Shown in pieces: positions 43,240-53,231 of a DNA stretch of 64,000 nt; the stretch's first letter is position 1; each line of letters opens with the position of its first letter. Made by a program: the position numbers and the translations under genes. Origin of the DNA: Locusta migratoria (lineage: Eukaryota > Arthropoda > Insecta > Orthoptera > Acrididae); contig CM048744.1 in the NCBI GenBank assembly GCA_026315105.1, positions 655,591,676 to 655,655,675 of the forward strand, written 5' to 3'. The notes under the pieces are model-generated. The model made no database searches. It saw only the letters and a program-made list of their open reading frames with translations, and was not told where the DNA came from.

Positions 43240-43390
43240 TTGCTGTAAGGGTAGTTCTGTTCTTTGCGGTCGCTGATCCTGTTTTTTCGTTGTTGTTAGA
43301 TGTGTTCTTGGCTCTTTTTTATTATAATTACAGAGGGCATTCTGCCGTCAGACCAGGCGCGCTGAGCCACGGCGCCCAGAACCGCTGAGC
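43240..43390 (-). repeat. Repeat related to 28,865-29,010
   Basis: Same landmarks on the minus strand: cgccgtggctcagc, cagaatgccctctgta, agagccaagaacacatc. Overlaps the right inverted arm. Confidence 0.5.
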
Positions 43391-43560
43391 CAAACACCAC
43401 TTTCTAAACAGACTCTCTCAGGGGCAGTTGATAAGTTGCATACGGTGATAGATCCGTATCAAAATTCCTTTTATTTCATCTGGAGTTCCCACGCCCTACA
43501 TATAACATAAATTTGGACGAATTCGCCGATGAAGAGTAGGCGTCTACTGCTTGTTAGATA
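43370..43560 (-). repeat. Right arm of the inverted repeat
   Basis: Reverse complement of 42,020-42,300: gtgtttggctcagcggtt (43,379-43,396), aaaaggaattttgatacgg (43,450-43,470), gaattcgtccaaatttatg (43,501-43,520). Identity is moderate. Confidence 0.65.
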
Positions 43561-44233
43561 CTGAGAAACAAATCGCTGGCTCCAAGTTTTAACATTGCAA
43601 CTCAAACTAGTCCATTTTACAGGAGAAGCAAAAAAAGTAAAATAAACATTATAAACTTCATTCAAACTTGCTAATACTTAACAGATCAACAGATAATGAA
43701 GAATGTATTTAAGTGTCATTTACTAATGTGTAACTGTTTTAAAATTTGTATTTTATTAACGTACTGTTTTTTCAGTTTGGCCCTTTCTGGACTTACATGC
43801 TAATACTTGGACTTACGTTGTTAATACTTGACCAGACAAAATATCTACCACAAGCTGTTTGCTTTTTTATATTTTCTAAGGAGGTGACGTGGTCCAAGAC
43901 AAGATATAAAGCCGAGGAAACGTGGACTCCAAAAATAAATACCATCAGTGCCAGACCAGTAGAGGAGACGTTTTCACAATACTGAAGATGAAGACTTGTT
44001 CATAGTTCTTAAAATATGCATTTTGAAGACCATGCTTCTTGAACGTTTTCTTATTGTTTTCGTTCAAAAATGTCAAACCAAAGATCTTCCACTGGAAGAG
44101 ATTTGTTTCACAGCGCCAAACATAAAGAAGTGCTCAAGCATCACTGGATGATATTTCCGAGCATTGGTTCGTTGTCCAAACATTTTACGCTCGTTTCACG
44201 CAACAAGTCCTGGAAGTTATTAACCGAAACTCC
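43560..44233. other. No gene recognised
   Basis: A 79-codon plus-strand frame (43,746-43,985) starts with a hydrophobic stretch, but it has no recognisable motif and no splice-site support, so it is not called as a gene. Confidence 0.35.
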
Positions 44234-44247
44234 AAACACCCTGTATT

Positions 44248-45606
44248 GACCCCCCACCTCAAAACCATTCGTGAAAAAGCCAAGTCTCGTCTAAACCTCC
44301 TCAAACTCCTCACCAGCCGGACGTGGGGACTAACCCACTCCACCATCCTTCACACCTATAAATCCATCATGCGCCCCATCCTCTGCTCTTTCCACCCTGC
44401 CGTGGTTCCGCTCCTCCCACCTTCTATCAAACCCTCCAAATCCTAGAACGCCACACCCTCCACCTAGCCTACCATATCCGACTCCCCTCGCCCACGCGGA
44501 TCCTACACGAACTCATCCCCTTTACTAACCTCCTGCATCCCCTTGAACACCTCTGAATCCTGTACATTACCCGAAAAATAAATTCCCACAACCCTGTCAT
44601 ATGCCCCATCCTAAACAATCCTGGGCCTCTGCCACGCCTACACCACTGCATTCCTCCCTCTCTCCACCTGCACACGCTACATATCCTTTCCCAAGGCAAC
44701 TTCCACGCCCTTCCCCTACTGGATGACGCCCTTCGTCCTGACATTTACCCCTCCTATCAACCCTGATCCTTTCCGTGTATCATCAGCGCACCGTCTCCTC
44801 CTCCTCTCCTCTTCCCTCCTACCGCTTGGCTTTTCCCTTTCTCAACCCCAGAGTCTTGGCTTTCCCCAACCCCGTCCTTCCTTTCCTACGTACTTCCCCA
44901 ACTTCCCCCGTGCTTCCTACCCATCTCCTCCCATCCCAATGTGGGGGCCACAGTGAAAAATTTTAAAACAGTGTCGTCTAATGTTCAGTGCATCAGTGTC
45001 TTTAAGTGTGTTTTTACAGTGCATCGAACAACTACCTCTCTTTTTAACCAGTGTCATCGTTTGAATTTTTCGTTTGTCCAGTGACAGTTATAAATGGGAT
45101 TTCACTGCCGCCGTAACACAGACTGTTTTTAACTGTCTATGTGTTTGTTTCCGTCGCCTTGTTCATGTGCTTTATGTTTGCAATGTTATCTACAGTGTTA
45201 TGTTTGTAATTCATCGATGTTTTGCATGTGCCATGGTTTTATATTGTTGTATGTTTGTTAAGCTTAAGGGACCTAACTGCGGGGTCATCAGTCCCTAAAC
45301 TTACAAACTACTTACGAACTACTTTAATTAAAAACGACACAAACATCCATGTCCGAGGGGGGATTCGAACCCCCGACCGTAGCGGCCGTGCACTGTGACT
45401 GGCGCGCCGCAGACCGCTCGGCCACTGCGGCCGGCATCATGTTTTTCATTCCTCATTGTTTTAACCTCATGTTATGTATTTTAGACTTAATTGTAATTCT
45501 AATTCGTATGTACGCTCGGTGGATGAGCAGCGCCTGATGCTACCGCCACCCTGACAATCCCGTCGGCATGAAAATAACAATAACAGAAAAAAAAAATGAG
45601 AAAAGA
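44248..45606 (+). mobile_element. 5'-truncated Jockey-like LINE with poly(A)
   Basis: Starts within ORF2 after the RT core (LTPHLKTIREKAKSRLNLLK, then SRTWGLTHSTILHTYKSIMRPIL), followed by a C-rich 3' region and an A-rich tail (45,588-45,600). The 14-bp aaacaccctgtatt flanks it (44,234-44,247 and 45,607-45,620). A family A SINE lies in the 3' region. The coding end is broken within about 80 codons. Confidence 0.9.
45249..45435 (-). mobile_element. Family A SINE in LINE 3' region, minus strand
   Basis: Tail tgtttgttaagcttaaggga at the left, head ccactgcggccggc at the right, B box ggattcgaaccc between. Four bases are missing in the tRNA-like part (gtgcactgtgactgg). A duplication is not clear. 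Confidence 0.85.
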
Positions 45607-45849
45607 AAACACCCTGTATTAGAGTCTTGTGAGCAGCGTCCAAGAATTTTCAGCCCAATATGGGGTGTTTCACGACGAACAGTAAATATTTTAGGAGATG
45701 ATAGTAAATACGAATTATAATAAAAACCAATATAACATCTATCTATTTTTGAGTACAGAGATACAGCTTTTTGTTCACAATACGAACTTAAAGGGAAATG
45801 AATTCGTTCAAAGTTGATATTCAAAAATTTCACTGTCAACTACAATGCC

Positions 45850-46780
45850 TTTTTGGCTTAACTTGATAACACCATTATTCCTAAAAATTAGATCGGCTTT
45901 TGTGTTTAATTTTTCTTTCTAGTTTACGCCTTACAACCATACCTATAGGCAAAAATCCAAAGGGCTATGGTCCGAGGACTTTGGTGGCCCTTATCTACTG
46001 TTCCATCTTGTGGGGAATGTTAGGTGTGTGATGACTAGACTGTTAAAACCCCGATCATGTTGGGAGAACATACGCATTCTTGGAGCCAAAGGAATCACTT
46101 CCAATAACGACGGAAGCTCATTTTCAAGGAAGTGTAGATAACGGGGTTCGGTGAGATGATGCAGTGACACAACTGGGCCCTATCAAATGACACCATACAT
46201 TTACAGAGAAGCGTTCTTGAAAATGTACGCCTACAATGCCAAATGGGTTTCCTTGGGACCATTCCTGTCAATTAAAAGTGTTATTGAAGCCATTACGGAA
46301 GGAAGTCGCTTCATCAATGAATAGTAAAAATCTGAATTATTTGGCGATCTCAAGTACCCGACGGCAACATTGCAATCATCTTTCTTCGTCTTCCACTCAA
46401 AGCTGTTGAATGAGCTGTAAATGACACGGACGTACTACGTGCATACGTTAATAACCGCCATATTCCTCTACGTGTGCTTCTTGAACGACAACTTTCAGCA
46501 GACTGAATAATATCTTCTACTTCATGCACAGTCTGTTCATTTACATGGTCAGATGCAATATGACTGCTGAACACTGCACCAATGTCCCGCCTTGAATTGA
46601 ACACTCGAGTAAACTCTTGAATCTGTTAGTCTCTACAAACAGCAACAGCGGCGTTTCCTTTACAGTATCGGCATACTCAACATGTGTAAATACGTGCGGC
46701 CATATTTACACGCAACAGTGCGGTAGACTCGGCTAACAAACGTCATTGAAAACTTGAAGAAAAAGTAAAGACGACTTCAA
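45850..46780 (-). pseudogene. Decayed Tc1/mariner-like transposase
   Basis: Minus-strand readings in several frames give an N-terminal RFETTG-like RRDIGAVFS (46,570-46,600) and RSTRRGIWRLLTYAR, then NGPKETHLA (about 46,240) and YLHFLENELPSLLE then FSQHD (46,070-46,140; second-Asp motif), then SSDHSPLDFCL near 45,985 (third-acid motif). The same family order is seen in the copy at 19,104-19,814. Many stops. Confidence 0.6.
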
Positions 46781-47740
46781 AACTCTAACATCAACACTCT
46801 GCTGCTGACAGGCGATACATACGACCATAGCAACCCACACCAAGACTCGAAACGAAAATACATTGACTCCAGCTGTATCTCTGTCATACGCGTAGTCAGG
46901 AGTTGATTTCGGGAGGGGGGGGGGGGTGTGTTTCTTAACACAACTGCAAATGGTACAAATGCTTTGTATTTAATTCCCAAGGATTGTATAATAGAGAGTC
47001 ACCATTGTATAGAAACATAATTAGTAAACTATTAGTAGTAATAATCCATGTATTTTACAAAATAGGAACAAGGCAATTTATATCATGAAGAAAGCCAAAT
47101 GCGGGTCCGAATTTAGATGTAAGTTGGTGAAGCTTTCAATAACATCTGAAGCATTATAAGAGTACTCTCTAACTCAAATTTTTGCTGTACGTGAAAGCTG
47201 ACAATGACAAAAATAAGTGTACATGTACTCTTTGACTTGACAGGAACAAAGATTAGTTTGCATAGGAACATCAATAAATATTACTAACTGACATTGTAAT
47301 TACTAATAGTGGTGCTGAGAAGCAGCTCAAATCTCTAAAGCACAATGAAGCTCCAGGGCCCGACAGTCATTGACAGTTTCTACACAGAATCTCCGCTGGA
47401 CGTAGGCCCCCTCTTTAGCATAAATTACCTTTGGTACTATGAGTAAGAAATTGTTCCTGGTGACTGTAAAACAGGCAAATCACACTCGTCTATAGGATCA
47501 GACAAATTAAAAGGAGACATATGGGAAAACCTAAGTAAACTACTCATTATTTCGGTAGTAATCACCGTAACTGTTAATACATTTCACGCACTATGAGGTA
47601 AGACGCTCAGTCTCTCTATGCACACAAGTCAGCAATTAGCTAAAGGACCATGATTTTTTACGCAGGTGTACACCTCTTAGTCCGAAACGTGCTAATTGCC
47701 ATGAATATCTTTCTTCGGGAATACAAGAAGTATAGGAATC
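46780..47740. other. No gene seen
   Basis: AT-rich intron DNA with one G run (46,912-46,926). Confidence 0.4.
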
Positions 47741-47741
47741 G

Positions 47742-47905
47742 TATGTTTATTAAGCTTAAGGGACTTAACTGCGTGGTAATCAGTCCCTTAAACTTACAAA
47801 CTACCTTATACTAAAGACGACACAAACATCCATGCATGCCCGAGGGGAGATTCGAACCCCTGACCGTGCAGACTGTGAGTGGCACGCCGAACCCTAGGCG
47901 GACTT
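47742..47905 (-). mobile_element. Family A SINE, degenerate, minus strand
   Basis: Tail tgtttattaagcttaaggga and the B box region gagattcgaacccc are present, but the tRNA-like head is shortened (gaccgtgcagactgtgagtgg). No duplication found. Confidence 0.75.
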
Positions 47906-48040
47906 TCCTGATACGTAAAGATGTCATTTTTTGTTAGCTTTGTCAACATTTCGGGAGAGGTTTGAACCCCGGAAACCACCCATATGGCTACTTCCATGAT
48001 CTCTGAACTCAATAAAAATGGACAGATATTATATGGCAGT

Positions 48041-48232
48041 TACTTACATTTCGCGTAAAGATCACAAAGACAAGATAAGAGAAATTAGGGCTCGTACGGA
48101 GGCATACAGGCATTCTTTTTTCCTCGTTCAATTTGGGAGTGGAATAGGAAAGGAAATACCTAGTAGTGGTACAGTGTACCCTCCGCCACGCACCTTACGG
48201 TGAATTGCGGAGTATGTATGTAGATGTAGATG
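48041..48232 (+). mobile_element. 3' fragment of CR1/L2-like LINE
   Basis: Nearly identical to 60,040-60,220 in reverse: cttacatttcgcgtaaagatc, ggctcgtacggaggcat, gtgtaccctccgccacgc, and the tail gtatgtatgtagatgtagatg. The 61-codon frame over it is the C-terminus of the LINE protein (YISRKDHKDKIREIRART). Confidence 0.9.
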
Positions 48233-49380
48233 TATTGCAGTTCGTCTATACTAAGACCTTCTAAAATATTTAATTTTCCTCCTGATACATCCTGTATACT
48301 ATAAGTTAAAGCTTTAGATCATTGCATCCATCGGGTGATGAGAGAACGTGACGTAATAGCATTACAAGATGTTCAGAATACAATTGTAGCAACGACAAGG
48401 GTAATGCGACTATGAGAAAGGGTCTCTGGTTACCGCATGCCACCTCAAAATGAGCTTCATGTTAACGGCGCACTTTGAACGCTCTTTGTGTCCTACTGTC
48501 TTTAGTATCTACGGAAAACCTTAAAAGACAGCGAGACCACGAGTATACGACATCTTTTAGGACTCAAACATCCCATCACAGAACATGGACTTCACAGAAC
48601 TGCCGACTCTCCATAACACGACAAGTAGCGCTGAGTGGCAAATATAGCTGGTTGGTTGACAGAGTTAAATTCCAGTGTTTGGAGGCACACAGTTCAGCCC
48701 AAATTATTCAACGCTGCTCTCTGCAACAAACAACGCACCTGTTGACCGAAGGACATGGTCAGTTATGATGCCAGTGGGCTGAGATCACTTAGATAGGACC
48801 GTGAAACATGTTGTCTGCTCGAAGTTACTGTACTGGGTGGATGGCACTTTCCGTGGATGCTGTCATTCAGGAAAATGGCTGCTGTAAACATTAACTGCAC
48901 CGTAGATACAGGGTCATGGCAATAGTGTTATCCTACGGAGAATATTGGGGAAAATTCATCTGGGCCCATAAGATCCGTAGTAGGAATCGTAGCCGCTGGG
49001 AAAGTCCTGGACTAAGCGAACATCAATCTGAAGAAACTGCATCCAGTCATGCTTGATGTCATGCCCGACCTTAATAGCATGATCCAGCAGGAGATCAAAT
49101 GACCACTCATCATGGTGGTCAATGCTACGCTCACTGCTTGTCCATGAAATTCATCCAACCCGAAACCCATTAGAAGCTAATGGCGCATGTCCGAATGTCC
49201 GAGACGATACACCATCGAACACGATTTACGGATATTATGAGACCTGTGTTTCACATACCTCTGTAAAGGCACTGGCGACTTACCTAAAGAATTCCATTCA
49301 TGATTACGGCTATAGCGCAATCCATGATGAACAAACATGTTATTAAGTAAATATTCGTGCTCAATCTCGTTTTAAGGCTG
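48233..49380. other. No gene seen
   Basis: Short frames only; no recognisable repeat. Confidence 0.35.
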
Positions 49381-49440
49381 AATGTTACAGGGACAACAGT
49401 CTGGATGATTGAATGAGCTGGCCTTGTAACATCAGCTAAT

Positions 49441-50300
49441 GTGGTTTTGCCACACAGCTACTGCGAATGGCTGAAAGCAAGGGGAAACTACAACCGTTAC
49501 CTTTCCCGAGGACATGCAGCTCTACTGTATGAACATATGATGATGGCATCCTCTCGGGTAAAATATTTCGGAGGTAAAATAGTCCCCCATTCGGATCTCC
49601 GGGCGGGGACTACTCAGGAGGATGTGATCATCAGGAAAGACAATACTGGCATTCTACGGGTCGGAGCGTGGAATGTTAGATCCCTTTATAGAGTAGGAAA
49701 ATTAGAAAATTTAAAAAGGGAAATGGATAGGTTGAAGTTAGATATAGTGGGGATTAGTGAAGTTCGGTGACAGGATGAACAGGATTTCTGGTCAGGTGAG
49801 TACAGGATTATAAATACAAAATAAATTGGGGGTATCACATGAATAAGAAAATAGGAATGCGGGTAAACTACTATGACCAGCACAATGATCGCATTATCAT
49901 TGTCAAGATAGATACGAAGCCAACACCGACAACAGTAGTATAGATTTATATGCCAACTAGCTCTGCCGATGATGAGGAAATGGAAGAAATATATGAGGAG
50001 CTAAAGGAAATTATTCAGACAATGAAGGAAGAGGAAAACTTAATTCTTATGGGAGACTGGAATTCGGTAGTAAGACAAGGAAGGGAAGGGAAGATAGTAG
50101 GTGAATATGGTCTGGGCAAAAGAAATGAAAGAGGAAGCCGCCTGGTAGAATTTTGCGTGGAACATAGTTACAACAAACACCTGGTTCACGAATCACAAAA
50201 GAAGGTTGTATACGTGAAAGAGACCAGGAGACACCGGGAGATACTAGATAGATTTTATAATGGTAAGACATGGATTTCGGAACCAGGTTTTACAGTGTAA
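49441..50300 (+). pseudogene. RTE-like APE endonuclease, broken
   Basis: First piece: RKDNTGILRVGAWNVRSLYR (Asn-rich first strand) and KLDIVGISEVR (metal-binding Glu), ending at a TGA. Second piece after a frameshift: EENLILMGDWNSVVRQGREG (the GDWN strand), then SRLVEFCVEH. The nuclease nicks the target DNA for priming. Stops and shifts inactivate it. Confidence 0.85.
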
Positions 50301-50701
50301 GACATACCCAAGGGCAGATATAGACTCTGACCATAACTTGTTGGTTATGAACTGTAGGCTGAAACTGAAGAAACTACAAAAGGTAGGAAAATAAGGAGAT
50401 GCGACCTGGATAAATTGAAGGAACCTGAGGTTCTTAAGAATTTCAGAGGGAGCCTTAGGCAACAATTGACAGAAACAAGGGAAAATAAATCGGTGGAGGA
50501 GGAATGGGTAAAATTGAGAGATGAAATAGTGAAAGTAGCTGAGGACAAAATAGGTAGAAAGGCAAGACCTACAAAAAATCTTTGGATATCACAGTAGATA
50601 CTAAATTTAATCGATGAAAGGAGAAAATATGAAAATGCAGTAAATGAAACAGGCAAAATGAGTACAAACGACTAAGAAATGAGATTGACAGCAAGTGCAA
50701 A

Positions 50702-52471
50702 ATGGCTAAGCAGGATTGGCTAGAAGGCAAATGCAAGGATGTAGAAGATTGTATAAATAGGGGAAAAATAGATACAGCTTACAGGAAAATAAAAGAAACA
50801 TTTGGAGATAAAAACAGCTCTATGAATATCAAGGACACTGATGGAAAACCAGTTTTCAGTAAAGAAGGGAAAGCTGAAAGGTGGAAAGAGTATATAGAGG
50901 GGCTCTACAAAGGAAATGAACTTCGAGACAATATTGTAGGAAAGGAAGAGGATGTTGGTGAAGATGAAATAGGAGATACTGTACTGAGAGATGAATTTGA
51001 CAGAGCCTTGAAAGACCTAAGGCGAAACAAGGCCCCAGGAGTAGATGATATTCCCTCAGAGCTACTGAAGTCTCTGGGAGAACCAGCCATGACAAAATTG
51101 TTTCATCTGGTGTGTAAGATGTATGAGACAGGCGAAGTACCCTCAGACTTTAAGAAAAATGCTATAATCCCCATTCCAAAGAAAGCAGGTGCAGACAGGT
51201 GTGAAAACTACAGAACCATCAGTTTAATAAGTCATGGTTGCAAAATATTAACACGAATTATACACAGAAGGATGGAAAAACTGGTAGAAGCCGACCTCGG
51301 GGAAGATCAGTTTGGGTTCATGAGAAATGTAGGAACTCGGGAGGCAATATTCACTTTACGCCTTATCCTAGAAGATAGATTAAGAAAAGGCAAACCCACA
51401 TTTCTAGCTTTTGTAGATTTGGAGAAGGCTTTTGACAATGTTGATTCGAATAAACTCTTTAAAGTTCAGAAGCAAGCAGGAGTAAAATATAGGGAGCGTA
51501 ATGTTATTTACAACTTGTACAAAAACCAGACAGCAGTTGTCAGAGTTGTAGGGCATGAAAGGGATGCAGTGGTTGGGAAGGGAGTGAGACAGGGTTGTAG
51601 CCTTTCTCCAATGTTATTCAATTTGTACATTGAACAAGCTATAAAGGAAAGCATGGAGAAATTTGGTGAAGGAATAAAAGTTCAGGGGAAAGAATTAAAA
51701 ACATTGCGTTTTGCCGACGACATAGTAATTCTGTCAGATACAGCAAAGGACCTGGGAGAGCAATTGAATGGAATGGACAGTGTGCTGAAAGGTGCATATA
51801 AGATGAACATTAACAAGAGCAAAACTAGGGTAATGGAGTGCAGTGTAAGAAAATCAGGTGATGCTGAAGGAATTAGATTGGGAAACGAAGCAATAAAGGA
51901 GGTAGATGAGTTTTGTTACTTGGGCAGTAAAATAACAAATGATGGTCGCAATGCAGAGGATATAAAATGCAGAATGTCAATGGGTAGAAAAGCGTTTTTG
52001 AAAAAGAGAAATTTAACATCGAATATTGATTTAAGCCTAAGGAAGTCCTTTCTGATGGCATTTATATGGAGTGTTGCCTTGTATGGGAGTGAGACATGGA
52101 CGATAAACAGTGCGGACAGGAAGAGGATTGAGGCTTTAGAAATATGGTGCTACAGAAGAATGCTGAAGATTAGGTGGGTGGATCGCGTAACTAATGAGGA
52201 GGTTCTGAACATAAGTGGGGAGAAAAGAAATTTCTGGCATACCTTGACTAAAAGAAGGGATAGATTGATGGGACACATTCTTAGACATCAAGGAATTGTG
52301 AATTTAGCATTAGAGGGAAGAGTGTGGGGTAAAAATCGCAGAGGAAGACCAAGAGATGGGTACAGTAAGCAGATTCAGACAGATGTAGGTTGCCGTTCTT
52401 ATGTGGAGATGAAGAGGCTTGCTCAGGATAGGGTATTGTGGAGAGCTGCATCAAACCAGTCTCCGGACTGA
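50702..52471 (+). CDS. RTE-like reverse transcriptase ORF, 589 codons open
   Basis: The visible start is an internal Met; the natural protein begins in the endonuclease. Motifs in order: NKAPGVDDIPSELL (about 109-122), ENYRTISLISHGCK (about 168-181), motif A FVDLEKAFDNVD (about 237-248), RQGCSLSP (about 296-303), catalytic RFADDIVIL (about 336-344), and the C-terminal VALYGSETW with a basic GRPRDGYSKQIQ. One changed residue relative to the sister copy is Met for Arg in FGFMRNVG, and Ser replaces Trp after DNVD. The open length suggests recent insertion, but the broken nuclease blocks autonomy. Confidence 0.9.
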   Translation: MAKQDWLEGKCKDVEDCINRGKIDTAYRKIKETFGDKNSSMNIKDTDGKPVFSKEGKAERWKEYIEGLYKGNELRDNIVGKEEDVGEDEIGDTVLRDEFDRALKDLRRNKAPGVDDIPSELLKSLGEPAMTKLFHLVCKMYETGEVPSDFKKNAIIPIPKKAGADRCENYRTISLISHGCKILTRIIHRRMEKLVEADLGEDQFGFMRNVGTREAIFTLRLILEDRLRKGKPTFLAFVDLEKAFDNVDSNKLFKVQKQAGVKYRERNVIYNLYKNQTAVVRVVGHERDAVVGKGVRQGCSLSPMLFNLYIEQAIKESMEKFGEGIKVQGKELKTLRFADDIVILSDTAKDLGEQLNGMDSVLKGAYKMNINKSKTRVMECSVRKSGDAEGIRLGNEAIKEVDEFCYLGSKITNDGRNAEDIKCRMSMGRKAFLKKRNLTSNIDLSLRKSFLMAFIWSVALYGSETWTINSADRKRIEALEIWCYRRMLKIRWVDRVTNEEVLNISGEKRNFWHTLTKRRDRLMGHILRHQGIVNLALEGRVWGKNRRGRPRDGYSKQIQTDVGCRSYVEMKRLAQDRVLWRAASNQSPD

Positions 52472-52578
52472 AGACCACAACAACAACAATACATAGTTAA
52501 AAAAATTTAAATGACATGTCACAATAATGATGCTGAAGTTGCTGTAATACACACTATAGGTAAGGAGAAAGCGAGTGC

Positions 52579-52778
52579 TCAAATGTTCAAATGTTTGTTA
52601 AGCTTAAGGGACTTAACTGCGGGGTCATCAGTCCCTAAACTTACAAACTACTTACGAACTACTTACGAACTAGGACGGCACAAATATCCATGCCCGAGGG
52701 GGGATTCGAACCCCCGACCGTAGTGGCCGTGCAGACCGTGACTGAAGCGCCTCGGTCCCCCCGGCCACCGCGGCCGGC
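52579..52778 (-). mobile_element. Family A SINE, minus strand
   Basis: Complete copy. The 11-bp aaagcgagtgc flanks it (52,568-52,578 and 52,779-52,789). Confidence 0.95.
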
Positions 52779-53231
52779 AAAGCGAGTGCCGAGGGGGTGG
52801 CGGAAGGGGGGGGGGGAGAGAGAAGGGAGATGGGAAGAGGGAGGGGATATGATTCTCATAAAGTTAAGACCAAGGTCATTGTTCATTGACCTTGATGTTG
52901 TGTGTATTATAGCGCATTTTGTAATTTTGACCGGCTTTCCAAAGAGTGGGCCCAAAAAGAACCTGGACACATGTACCCACAGTAGGAACATTCGTCATAA
53001 TACAGGGGTATCGAATGTTATGGGGAACGTGGTGATGCTGGTTAACGATGTTTCGGATTGTGGGGCCTTACAGTGCAAGTAGTTTGTCGCCATATTTTAT
53101 ATAAGAGTTTTCAGAAACAACAATTATTATTTCAAGCCTTCCATTGATCCAAAGTTTCAGCATATAAACATCTACAGAAATATTCTTAGGAGAGGGGTCA
53201 TATCATGGGTAGTTTTACTTCGAGACTTGTT

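Larger units (their letters stand above)
49385..52490 (+). mobile_element. RTE-like LINE, nearly complete, plus strand
   Basis: The 5' untranslated part (from about 49,385) matches the copy at 24.35-25.73 kb in reverse. Then come an endonuclease region, RT and C-terminus. The 3' end is gaagaccacaacaacaacaat. The endonuclease region is broken: frames 49,441-49,770, 49,950-50,300 and 50,415-50,597 are out of step with one another. It lies in the host intron and converges with the copy at 53.2-55.1 kb. Confidence 0.9.

Noticed and set aside
44723..44966. Proline/serine-rich plus-strand frames
   Set aside because: They are translations of the C-rich 3' region of the truncated LINE; no start context or homology.
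49122..49346. 74-codon plus-strand frame as an exon
   Set aside because: No splice sites in phase with the host exons and no recognisable content.
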